Below are positions 56,829-64,000 of a stretch of DNA of 64,000 nucleotides, in pieces. Positions within the stretch are counted from its first letter, which is position 1, and every line of letters starts with the position of its first letter. A program made the translations under genes and the position numbers. The notes below the pieces were generated by a model. That model was not told where the DNA came from, did not search any database, and saw only the letters and a list, made by a program, of their open reading frames with translations. The stretch comes from Stutzerimonas stutzeri (lineage in GTDB: Bacteria > Pseudomonadota > Gammaproteobacteria > Pseudomonadales > Pseudomonadaceae), in the NCBI GenBank assembly GCA_019056435.1, contig CP077641.1, positions 4,092,001-4,156,000 of the forward strand, in the 5' to 3' direction.

Positions 56829-58040
56829 ATGCAGGTCAGCAAATCGAACAAGCTCGCCAATGTCTGCTACGACATCCGCGGGCCAGTGCTCAAGCACGCC
56901 AAACGTCTGGAAGAGGAAGGCCACCGCATCCTCAAGCTGAACATCGGCAATCCGGCACCGTTCGGTTTCGAAGCGCCTGAAGAGATCCTTCAGGACGTGA
57001 TCCGCAACCTGCCGACCGCGCAGGGCTACAGCGATTCCAAGGGCCTTTTCAGCGCGCGCAAGGCAATCATGCAGTACTACCAGCAGAAGCAGGTGGACGG
57101 CGTGACGATCGAGGATATCTACCTTGGCAACGGCGTCTCCGAGCTGATCGTGATGTCGATGCAGGCGCTGCTCAACAATGGCGACGAAGTCCTCATCCCG
57201 GCACCCGATTACCCGCTCTGGACGGCCGCGGTCAGCCTGGCCGGTGGCAAGCCGGTGCACTATCTCTGCGACGAACAGGCCAACTGGTGGCCCGACCTGG
57301 CCGACATCAAAGCCAAGATCACGCCGAACACAAAGGCCCTGGTACTGATCAACCCGAACAACCCGACCGGCGCCGTGTACCCGCGCGAGGTGCTGGAGGG
57401 CATGGTCGAACTGGCGCGCCAGCACAAGCTGGTGCTGTTCTCCGACGAGATCTACGACAAGATCCTGTATGACGATGCCGTCCATGTCTGCACCGCTTCG
57501 CTGGCGCCGGACGTGCTCTGTCTGACCTTCAATGGGCTGTCCAAGTCGTACCGCGTCGCCGGCTTTCGCTCCGGCTGGGTCGTGATTTCCGGGCCCAAGC
57601 ACAAGGCCCAGAGTTACATCGAAGGCATCGACATCCTGGCCAACATGCGGCTCTGCGCCAACGTGCCGTCGCAACACGCCATCCAGACCGCTCTGGGCGG
57701 CTACCAGAGCATCAACGATCTGGTCCTTCCGCCTGGGCGGTTGCTCGAGCAGCGCAACCGGACCTGGGAACTGCTCAATGACATCCCGGGCGTCAGCTGC
57801 GTCAAGCCGATGGGCGCCCTCTATGCGTTCCCACGGATCGACCCGAAGATCTGTCCGATCCACAACGACGAGAAGTTCGTCCTCGACCTGCTGCTGTCCG
57901 AAAAGCTTCTGATCGTCCAGGGCACAGCCTTCAACTGGCCGTGGCCGGACCACTTTCGTGTCGTTACCCTGCCCCGGGTCGACGACCTCGAACAAGCGAT
58001 CGGCCGTATCGGCAACTTCCTCCGGACGTACAGCCAGTAG
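56829..58040 (+). CDS. alaA: AlaA-like PLP-dependent aminotransferase
   Basis: A 403-residue class I aminotransferase of the alanine/valine transaminase (AlaA) type. It shows LNIGNPAPFGFEAPEEI near the start, the substrate/PLP segment LINPNNPTGAVYP, DEIYDKILYDD, and the lysine in TFNGLSKSYRVAGFRSGW. It interconverts pyruvate and alanine with glutamate. Start ATG 56829 (MQVSKSNKLANVCYDIRGP) is typical. It is followed four bases later by a conserved small gene. Confidence 0.9.
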   Translation: MQVSKSNKLANVCYDIRGPVLKHAKRLEEEGHRILKLNIGNPAPFGFEAPEEILQDVIRNLPTAQGYSDSKGLFSARKAIMQYYQQKQVDGVTIEDIYLGNGVSELIVMSMQALLNNGDEVLIPAPDYPLWTAAVSLAGGKPVHYLCDEQANWWPDLADIKAKITPNTKALVLINPNNPTGAVYPREVLEGMVELARQHKLVLFSDEIYDKILYDDAVHVCTASLAPDVLCLTFNGLSKSYRVAGFRSGWVVISGPKHKAQSYIEGIDILANMRLCANVPSQHAIQTALGGYQSINDLVLPPGRLLEQRNRTWELLNDIPGVSCVKPMGALYAFPRIDPKICPIHNDEKFVLDLLLSEKLLIVQGTAFNWPWPDHFRVVTLPRVDDLEQAIGRIGNFLRTYSQ

Positions 58041-58043
58041 CCC

Positions 58044-58487
58044 ATGGACCTGCAGATCGACGATTTCTACCGGGATGCCTCCGCCGGCCTGCTGGCGCTG
58101 TACCAGGCGTTCCCGCGCAAGATCACGCTATACGTCGAAGACCTCATTGGCCATGAGGAGCCCGACGAATTCGGATTACCCAGCAAACGGCATCAGAGCT
58201 GCCTCGGCGCCTTGATCTGGCTTGCCGAGGAAGGCTACCTGCGCTACGAGAACACGTTGCAGTTCCAGGCCCTGGAACAGGCCGTGCTGACCGAGAAGGC
58301 GTTCATTCGTCTGAGCGCTGCCAGCCCCGAATCCCCTTCCGCTGTCGATGCCCTGCCGCCGAGCATTCGCCGCGTCCAGGGCAGTTTCGCCAATTGCCTG
58401 CGCATGGCCTTGCGCGATGGCGACAGCGAGCGACTCGCCCAGCTCGCCCGCCAGCTGTTCTGCGATGGGCTGCGCGCCAAGCCCTGA
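58044..58487 (+). CDS. Conserved hypothetical protein downstream of alaA
   Basis: A 147-residue soluble protein that I know only as a conserved pseudomonad gene located between alaA-like and htpX genes. It has FYRDASAGLLALYQAFPRK and a winged-helix-like middle (LGALIWLAEEGYLRYENTLQ). The C-terminal part is helical. It starts at ATG 58044, immediately after alaA, so it is co-transcribed. Function unknown. Confidence 0.75.
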   Translation: MDLQIDDFYRDASAGLLALYQAFPRKITLYVEDLIGHEEPDEFGLPSKRHQSCLGALIWLAEEGYLRYENTLQFQALEQAVLTEKAFIRLSAASPESPSAVDALPPSIRRVQGSFANCLRMALRDGDSERLAQLARQLFCDGLRAKP

Positions 58488-58601
58488 GCCTGACGGCTCG
58501 CAAGCGACATAGCTTGAAATAGTCGCTTGGTTGAATAGCGCCGACCCGCCCCTTATATAGCCTACGTTCTTTACTGTTCCTCCTCGGAGTCTGTCGCAAA
58601 C

Positions 58602-59474
58602 ATGATGCGCATTTTCTTGTTTCTGGCCACCAACCTGGCTGTCTTGGTCGTCGCCAGCATCACCCTCAAGCTGCTTGGGGTAGACCGCTACACCGGCCAG
58701 AACTACGGCAGCCTGCTCGCGTTCTGCGCGGTCTTCGGTTTTGCCGGTTCACTGATTTCGCTGTTCATCTCCAAGTGGATGGCGAAGATGAGCACCCGCA
58801 CCGAGATCATCACCCAGCCGCGCACCCGCCATGAGCAGTGGCTGCTGCAGACAGTCGAGCAACTGTCGCGCGAAGCCGGCATCCGCATGCCGGAAGTCGG
58901 CATCTTCCCGGCCTACGAGGCCAACGCCTTCGCCACCGGCTGGAACAAGAACGACGCACTGGTCGCGGTCAGCCAGGGTCTGCTCGAGCGTTTCTCGCCG
59001 GAAGAAGTGAAAGCCGTGCTGGCGCACGAGATCGGTCACGTAGCCAATGGCGACATGGTTACGCTCAGTCTGATCCAGGGGGTGGTCAACACCTTCGTCA
59101 TGTTCTTCGCACGCATCTTCGGCAGCTTCGTGGACCGCGCGATCTTCAAGAACGAGGACGGGCATGGCATGGGCTACTTCATCGCGACCATCTTCGCGGA
59201 GCTGGTGCTCGGCATTCTCGCCAGCATCATCGTCATGTGGTTCTCCCGGCAGCGCGAGTTCCGGGCAGACGAAGCCGGTGCTCAACTGGCCGGCACCGCT
59301 GCGATGATCGGCGCGCTGCGGCGCCTGCAGGCCGAACAGGGCGTGCCGGTGGACATGCCGGACAGCCTGAAGGCCTTCAGCATCAACGGCGCGCTGCGTA
59401 ACGGCCTGGCGGGCCTTTTGATGACTCACCCGTCGCTGGATGATCGCATCGAAGCCCTCCGCCAGCGCGGCTGA
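58602..59474 (+). CDS. htpX: Membrane zinc metalloprotease HtpX
   Basis: A 290-residue inner-membrane M48 protease that degrades misfolded membrane proteins. It has two N-terminal helices, the catalytic HEIGH motif in [14 protein letters not shown], two more helices ([14 protein letters not shown] and [12 protein letters not shown]), and the third zinc ligand in [17 protein letters not shown]. The C-terminal [12 protein letters not shown] is conserved. The gene is intact and ends at a terminator. Confidence 0.96.
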   Translation: MMRIFLFLATNLAVLVVASITLKLLGVDRYTGQNYGSLLAFCAVFGFAGSLISLFISKWMAKMSTRTEIITQPRTRHEQWLLQTVEQLSREAGIRMPEVGIFPAYEANAFATGWNKNDALVAVSQGLLERFSPEEVKAVLAHEIGHVANGDMVTLSLIQGVVNTFVMFFARIFGSFVDRAIFKNEDGHGMGYFIATIFAELVLGILASIIVMWFSRQREFRADEAGAQLAGTAAMIGALRRLQAEQGVPVDMPDSLKAFSINGALRNGLAGLLMTHPSLDDRIEALRQRG

Positions 59475-59493
59475 ACCTGACTGTCTGCACCGA

Positions 59494-59516
59494 CCCCGCC
59501 GCCTGGCGGGGTTTTT
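59494..59516 (+). terminator. Intrinsic terminator of htpX
   Basis: CCCCGCC-GCCT-GGCGGGG followed by TTTTTG directly after the htpX stop. Confidence 0.88.
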
Positions 59517-59546
59517 GTTTCAGCTCGCACCCGGCAGCGGACAGCC

Positions 59547-60215
59547 TCAGGTCGCCTGAGGCCGCCGAATCAAGTGATAGCAGCGCTCATCCAGGCGCGT
59601 CAGACCACGCTGAAGAAACTTCCAGTTGCCGTCGAGGACATCGGCCTGCGCCAGCAAGCGGATCTCCCAATCTGACGCCAGCGATTGCCGAACCTCGCCG
59701 TCGCTCACCGCGAAGGGCGGACCGTCCATTTCCGACCGCTCATAATCCAGGGTCACCAGCAGGCCTGCGCCGCCGCTCACGAACAACTCCGCAAGATGCC
59801 TCACATAGCGTTGTCGCATGTCCGGCGGCAGTGCGATCAAGGCTGCGCGGTCATAGAACGCCGCGCATCCCGTAACGTCCGCCGTCGTCAGCGAGAAGAA
59901 ATCGCCGCAGAGAATCTCCACACCGCCGGCTCGAAAACGCCGGTAGGCGCCCTGTTGATTGATCTCCGGCTGCAAGCCCTGTTCAGCGTAGTAGTCAGCT
60001 GCCGCCTTCTCGCTGAGCTCGATGCCCAACACTTCGAACCCCTGCGCGGCTAACCAGGCCATATCGAGGCTCTTGCCGCACAGCGGCACGAGCACGCGCG
60101 CGCCCCGCCCCAGCTCCAACCCTGGCCAGTGGCTCTGCAGGTAGGGGTTGACCTCGTTCAGATGAAAGCCGATTTCGTTGCGCGACCAGCGACGGTGCCA
60201 GAATCCTGCGTCCAC
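59547..60215 (-). CDS. tpm: Thiopurine S-methyltransferase
   Basis: A 222-residue bacterial TPMT that uses S-adenosylmethionine to methylate thiols and, in pseudomonads, selenium and tellurium compounds. Family sequence includes [50 protein letters not shown] and [18 protein letters not shown]. It is complete and converges with htpX. Confidence 0.94.
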   Translation of the reverse strand: MDAGFWHRRWSRNEIGFHLNEVNPYLQSHWPGLELGRGARVLVPLCGKSLDMAWLAAQGFEVLGIELSEKAAADYYAEQGLQPEINQQGAYRRFRAGGVEILCGDFFSLTTADVTGCAAFYDRAALIALPPDMRQRYVRHLAELFVSGGAGLLVTLDYERSEMDGPPFAVSDGEVRQSLASDWEIRLLAQADVLDGNWKFLQRGLTRLDERCYHLIRRPQAT

Positions 60216-60266
60216 GTTGTACTCCTCGTTCCGCGATGGACGAAGCCTAGCAGAGCGGCCACCCGT

Positions 60267-61652
60267 TCAGGCGGAGGACACGAGCGCCTCGGGGTCCATG
60301 CCGGCGTCACGCATCTGGGCGAGCTTGTAGCGCAGCGTGCGGGCACTGATGCCCAGCCGATCGGCGGTTTCCTTGCGCCTGCCGCGCTCGGCACGCAGGG
60401 TATCTAGAATGAGTTCGAACTCCCGACGCCGTAGATCGTCGCCGAGCACACCACCGCTCTCGGCGGGTTTGGACTCGACCGGAACGGCCTCGACGGCCCG
60501 CAGCATCGCTGGCGATGCCGGCACGGCCAGGCCGTGCAGCCGCAGATCCTGCGGATGAATGACCCCACCCTGCTGGAGAATCAAGGCACGCTGGATGGCA
60601 TTGTCCAACTCACGTACGTTGCCCGGCCAGGCGTAGGTTTGCAGGCATCGACGCGCCTCATCGCTCAACCGGGGCGCGGCCTGGCGCATCTTGGCGGCTT
60701 GTGTCGCCAGCAACCGCTCGGCCAGCGGCAGAATGTCAGCCGGTCGATCTCGCAGAGCCGTCCAGGCCAACGGAAAAACCGAGAGCCGGTAGAACAGGTC
60801 TTCACGGAATCGCCCGTCACGCACCTCGCTCGCGAGATCGCGGTTGGTGGTGGCGATGATGCGAATGTCCAGTGCGATCGGCTTGCGACCGCCGACACGC
60901 TCGACCTCGCGTTCCTGAAGGACGCGCAGCAGCTTGGCCTGGAGGCCAAGGGGCATTTCCGAGATTTCGTCGAGCAGCAGGCTGCCACCGTCGGCCAGCT
61001 CGAACTTGCCTGGCTGGCTGGCAATCGCCCCGGTAAACGCGCCCTTTTCGTGACCGAACAGCGTCGCCTCGAGCATGTTGTCCGGTATTGCCGCGCAATT
61101 GATCGCAACGAAGGGCTTCGCCGCACGCGGCGAGCACTGATGAATGTAGCGTGCCAGGACCTCCTTGCCGGTACCGGACTCGCCAGAAATCAGCACGGTG
61201 GAGTCGCTCTGCGCGACCCGTGCAGCCAGGGCAAGCAGCTGCTGACTGGCCGGCTCGACCGCGACGGGGCCCTGGCCTGGCTCGTCCAGCTGGCCACAGG
61301 CGTGACGTGCCACGAGCTGCAGCAGCACCTGGGGTTCGAATGGCTTGACCAGATAGTCGACAGCACCTTGGCGCATCGCCTCGACGGCGCGTTCGACCGC
61401 GGCGAAAGCCGTCATCAGCAGCACCGGTACCTGTGGGTAGCGCTGACGAACCATTCCCAGCAGCGCATGCCCGTCCATGCCTGGCATATTTACATCGCTG
61501 ATCAGCAGGCCGTAGCTGTCGTCTTGTAGCGCCAGCAGTGCAGACTCTGCACTTTCCACGGCACGGTGACTGTAGCCGCCCAGCTCCAGCGTGTCGCTCA
61601 ATGCCTGGCGGAGCGCGGGATCGTCTTCCACGAGCAGGATGTTCGTGATCAT
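60267..61652 (-). CDS. fleR: Sigma-54-dependent response regulator FleR
   Basis: A 461-residue regulator of class III flagellar genes. The receiver domain has the phosphoacceptor Asp in [13 protein letters not shown]. The AAA+ domain has [10 protein letters not shown], the sigma-54 contact loop [15 protein letters not shown] and [14 protein letters not shown] Fis-type helix-turn-helix ([19 protein letters not shown]) closes it. It overlaps fleS by four bases and is phosphorylated by FleS. The gene is intact. Confidence 0.93.
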   Translation of the reverse strand: MITNILLVEDDPALRQALSDTLELGGYSHRAVESAESALLALQDDSYGLLISDVNMPGMDGHALLGMVRQRYPQVPVLLMTAFAAVERAVEAMRQGAVDYLVKPFEPQVLLQLVARHACGQLDEPGQGPVAVEPASQQLLALAARVAQSDSTVLISGESGTGKEVLARYIHQCSPRAAKPFVAINCAAIPDNMLEATLFGHEKGAFTGAIASQPGKFELADGGSLLLDEISEMPLGLQAKLLRVLQEREVERVGGRKPIALDIRIIATTNRDLASEVRDGRFREDLFYRLSVFPLAWTALRDRPADILPLAERLLATQAAKMRQAAPRLSDEARRCLQTYAWPGNVRELDNAIQRALILQQGGVIHPQDLRLHGLAVPASPAMLRAVEAVPVESKPAESGGVLGDDLRRREFELILDTLRAERGRRKETADRLGISARTLRYKLAQMRDAGMDPEALVSSA

Positions 61653-62878
61653 CGGTTCGTCCTCTGGATCGCAACGGCGGCAGAATCGAGCAACGGCAGA
61701 CTCAGCATGGCGCAGGTCCCCAGCCCTGGCCGCGAGCGAAGCCGGAAAGCGCCTGAGTGAGCACGCGCCACCGACTGCACCAGCGCAAGCCCCAGGCCGG
61801 TACCATGGGTTTTGGTCGTGAAAAATGGCTCCCCAGCCCGCTGCAACGTCGCGGTGTCGAGCCCGACCCCGTTGTCACTGATGTTGATCAGCAGACGGTC
61901 ATCACGGCGAAAGAGATGAACTTTCAGTCGCAGTGGCTGGGCGCCGGCCTGGCAGGCGTTTTCGATCAGGTTGAGCAGCGCACCGACAAGCGTGTCGCGA
62001 TTGCACAGCAAGGTCCCGCTGCGCGCGTCGCACTGCCAGCGCAAGGCGACGCCGTCGATACGCGTCTCCGCCGCCGCCCGCAGAGCGCCCAGCAGGTCGG
62101 CGGGAGTCAGGCGATCGACCAGCGGCAGGTCACCGCGGGCAAAGACCAGCATGTCACGCACTTGGTGTTCGAGTTCGTTCAGGCGATCCTTCAACCGACC
62201 GGCAAAACGCTGCTGCTGCTCGTCCGACAAGCCGCCTTGCTCCAGATGGCTTGCGTAGAGCAATGCCGTCGACAACGGCGTGCGGATCTGATGCGCAAGG
62301 GAGGCCATCATGCGGCCAAGGGCGGACAACCGCTCATGGCGCGCCAACTGCTCTTGCAGGCGGCGCGTCTCGGTAAGGTCAGTCAGCAGCACCAACTGGC
62401 CAGGCTCTGCATTGAGCGAGCGTGTGGCGATCGATACGCGGCGCCCGTCACGCAACGAGATCTCATGGCCGTCATCACGCCTCGGAGCAAAGCTTCGCGC
62501 AATGACCTCTCGCCAAAGCGATCCCTGCAGCGGCTCGCCGAGCAGGTCGATTGCCACGGGGTTCGCCTCGCAGACCACACCCTGGCCGTCAATGACGATA
62601 ACCCCGCCCGGAAGCAGGTCGAGCAGGCTCTGCAAGCGGTTGGCCAGTCGCTCTTTCTCGCCGAAATCACGCAGGCGCTGGGCACTGGCCTCGGCAAGCT
62701 GGTCGTTGAGGCTGTTCACACGCTCTTGCAGCAGGCTCTGTGACTGGCCCAATCGATCCGCCATGCGAGCAAAGTCATCGATCGACCGTTCGAGCTCGGC
62801 CGCGCTGGCGGTGTCTGGACGGGCAAGCGCCCGGTGGGAAGAGAGAGCTGAAGTCACGGAAACACTCATTGCCGTCAA
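61649..62878 (-). CDS. fleS: Sensor histidine kinase FleS
   Basis: A 409-residue soluble kinase. It has an N-terminal coiled coil (about 25-70), a PAS domain (LLPGGVIVIDGQGVVCEANP), the dimerisation histidine in MMASLAHQIRTPLSTAL, and the ATPase boxes LLNLIENACQAG, NISDNGVGLD and KTHGTGLGLALV. No membrane segments, as for FleS. It activates FleR in flagellar assembly and precedes it by translational overlap. Start ATG 62878 or 62869. Confidence 0.92.
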   Translation of the reverse strand: MTAMSVSVTSALSSHRALARPDTASAAELERSIDDFARMADRLGQSQSLLQERVNSLNDQLAEASAQRLRDFGEKERLANRLQSLLDLLPGGVIVIDGQGVVCEANPVAIDLLGEPLQGSLWREVIARSFAPRRDDGHEISLRDGRRVSIATRSLNAEPGQLVLLTDLTETRRLQEQLARHERLSALGRMMASLAHQIRTPLSTALLYASHLEQGGLSDEQQQRFAGRLKDRLNELEHQVRDMLVFARGDLPLVDRLTPADLLGALRAAAETRIDGVALRWQCDARSGTLLCNRDTLVGALLNLIENACQAGAQPLRLKVHLFRRDDRLLINISDNGVGLDTATLQRAGEPFFTTKTHGTGLGLALVQSVARAHSGAFRLRSRPGLGTCAMLSLPLLDSAAVAIQRTNR

Positions 62879-62955
62879 AAGATGGTCACTGAGTGCTTGG
62901 GAGCAAGGATCGTGCCTGCCGTTGGCCAGGCACGACCAGGCTGCGCAGCGAGGGG

Positions 62956-64000
62956 TCAGTCGTCTAGCTCGTCGTCGCGCCGGTTCATGCCGTACTTGCG
63001 CATCTTCTCGACCAGCGTAGTGCGGCGTATACGCAGGCGTTCGGCCGCCCTGGCAACCACACCACCCGCGTCGTCCAGCGCCTGCTGGATGAGGCCCTGC
63101 TCAAGATTGCCCAGGTAATCCTTGAGATCCAGCCCTTCAGCCGGGAGCATCGCATGAGCCTCGGCCGAGACCATGGGCGCGCTGATGGCTGCACGCTCTT
63201 CCATCTCGTCGTGCATGCTGGCGGCATACTGCTCGTCATCGTCGTCGACATGGCGAAACTTCTTCGGCAGTTCCATAACGCCAATCACGCCATAGGGATG
63301 CATGATGGCCATGCGTTCGACCAGGTTCGCCAGCTCTCGAACATTGCCTGGCCAGTCATGACGACACAGCGACATGATGGCGGCGGAGTTGAAGCGGATC
63401 GAGCCGCGCTTCTCATGTTCCATCCGCGAGATCAGCTCGTTCATCAGCAACGGAATGTCTTCGATGCGCTCGCGCAACGGTGCCATTTCGATCGGGAAGA
63501 CGTTGAGGCGGTAATAAAGGTCTTCTCTGAAGCCGCCCTCGACGATCATCTTTTCGAGGTCCTTGTGGGTCGCGGCGATGATCCGTACGTCAGCGTTTTG
63601 CGTGCGATTGCTGCCAACCCGTTCGAAGGTTCGCTCCTGCAGCACGCGAAGCAGCTTGACCTGCATTGGCAGCGGCATGTCGCCGATTTCGTCGAGGAAC
63701 AGGGTTCCTCCCTCTGCCAGTTCGAAACGACCGGCACGCGCGGTGATGGCGCCGGTGAAGGCGCCCTTCTCGTGACCGAAAAGCTCGCTTTCGAGCAGCT
63801 CAGCCGGAATGGCGCCGCAGTTGACCGGAACGAACGGCCCGTTACGCCGTTTGGAGTGGTAATGCAGATTCCGTGCAACCACCTCCTTGCCCGTTCCTGA
63901 TTCGCCAAGGATAAGCACGCTCGCCTCGGTATCGGCCACCTGCTGCATCATTTGCCGAACATGCTGCACGGCGCGGCTAGTACCGACCAGGCTACGGAAC
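62956..64000 (-). CDS. fleQ: Flagellar master regulator FleQ, C-terminal part (5' end outside window)
   Basis: The coding frame is open to the window edge. The visible 348 codons hold the AAA+ domain, with [15 protein letters not shown], the GAFTGA loop, [13 protein letters not shown] and [16 protein letters not shown], and the C-terminal Fis-type helix-turn-helix [22 protein letters not shown]. FleQ drives flagellar genes with sigma-54 and represses exopolysaccharide genes, responding to c-di-GMP. The N-terminal REC-like FleQ domain is beyond the edge. It is upstream of fleSR on the same strand. Confidence 0.94.
   Translation of the reverse strand, partial: FRSLVGTSRAVQHVRQMMQQVADTEASVLILGESGTGKEVVARNLHYHSKRRNGPFVPVNCGAIPAELLESELFGHEKGAFTGAITARAGRFELAEGGTLFLDEIGDMPLPMQVKLLRVLQERTFERVGSNRTQNADVRIIAATHKDLEKMIVEGGFREDLYYRLNVFPIEMAPLRERIEDIPLLMNELISRMEHEKRGSIRFNSAAIMSLCRHDWPGNVRELANLVERMAIMHPYGVIGVMELPKKFRHVDDDDEQYAASMHDEMEERAAISAPMVSAEAHAMLPAEGLDLKDYLGNLEQGLIQQALDDAGGVVARAAERLRIRRTTLVEKMRKYGMNRRDDELDD

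Noticed and set aside
60534-61529. A 331-codon frame antisense to fleR
   Set aside because: It is a shadow of fleR codon bias with no recognisable motif.

Overview
The window is high-GC gammaproteobacterial chromosome. The core genes look like a Pseudomonas of the stutzeri (Stutzerimonas) type: FadE, PA2817-like protein, DeaD, EF-P with its Arg32 rhamnosyltransferase EarP, MsrB/GPx, AlaA-like aminotransferase, HtpX, thiopurine methyltransferase and FleQ-FleS-FleR. From memory the backbone follows the P. aeruginosa PA2815-PA2852 neighbourhood; this was not checked against a database.

Layout. 1-1340: 3' end of fadE and a PA2817-like gene. 1613-28178 (minus strand): an O-antigen/surface polysaccharide locus between wbpM and ihfB, the classical Pseudomonas boundaries. 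Its first genes supply UDP-ManNAcA (wecB, wecC) and a UDP-HexNAcA (wbpA-type dehydrogenase). A complete CMP-pseudaminic acid pathway follows (pseB, C, F, G, H, I), interleaved with a formyltransferase and a PIG-L type deacetylase. The AT-rich middle (about 9.4-17.5 kb) holds an acyltransferase and several glycosyltransferases. The distal end has two GT4 glycosyltransferases, a reductase, a PglC-like phosphoglycosyl transferase and wbpM. No recognisable Wzx, Wzy, Wzz or ABC exporter pair is present. The only polytopic protein besides the acyltransferase and WbpM is a 605-residue protein with an ABC-exporter-like membrane half and a kinase-like half.

28.6-36.5 kb: core genes (deaD, spermidine-synthase-like, class II DAHP synthase, SLC13 transporter, efp, earP). 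36,643-50,383: a 13.7-kb genomic island inserted in the 4.5S RNA gene (ffs), bounded by 123-bp direct repeats that each contain a complete ffs. Its tyrosine integrase lies at the right end. Cargo: a HEPN-like protein, a SIR2-HerA anti-phage pair, a serine resolvase, phage/plasmid remnants with a RepL-like protein, RNase HI, a very small SRAP (HMCES/YedK-like) protein beside a secreted endonuclease I, a LexA-controlled umuDC pair, and a zinc-ribbon protein with a Phd-like C-terminus. 50.4-64 kb: core genes, with tRNA-Gly and tRNA-Glu, ending in fleR, fleS and the 3' part of fleQ.

Quality note. About eighteen single-base indels break otherwise normal genes, nearly all at homopolymers and mostly missing one base. 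They lie in the O-antigen locus, the integrase and two core genes. I treat them as probable sequencing errors and give the reconstructed gene spans; a few long A/T tracts could instead be contingency loci.
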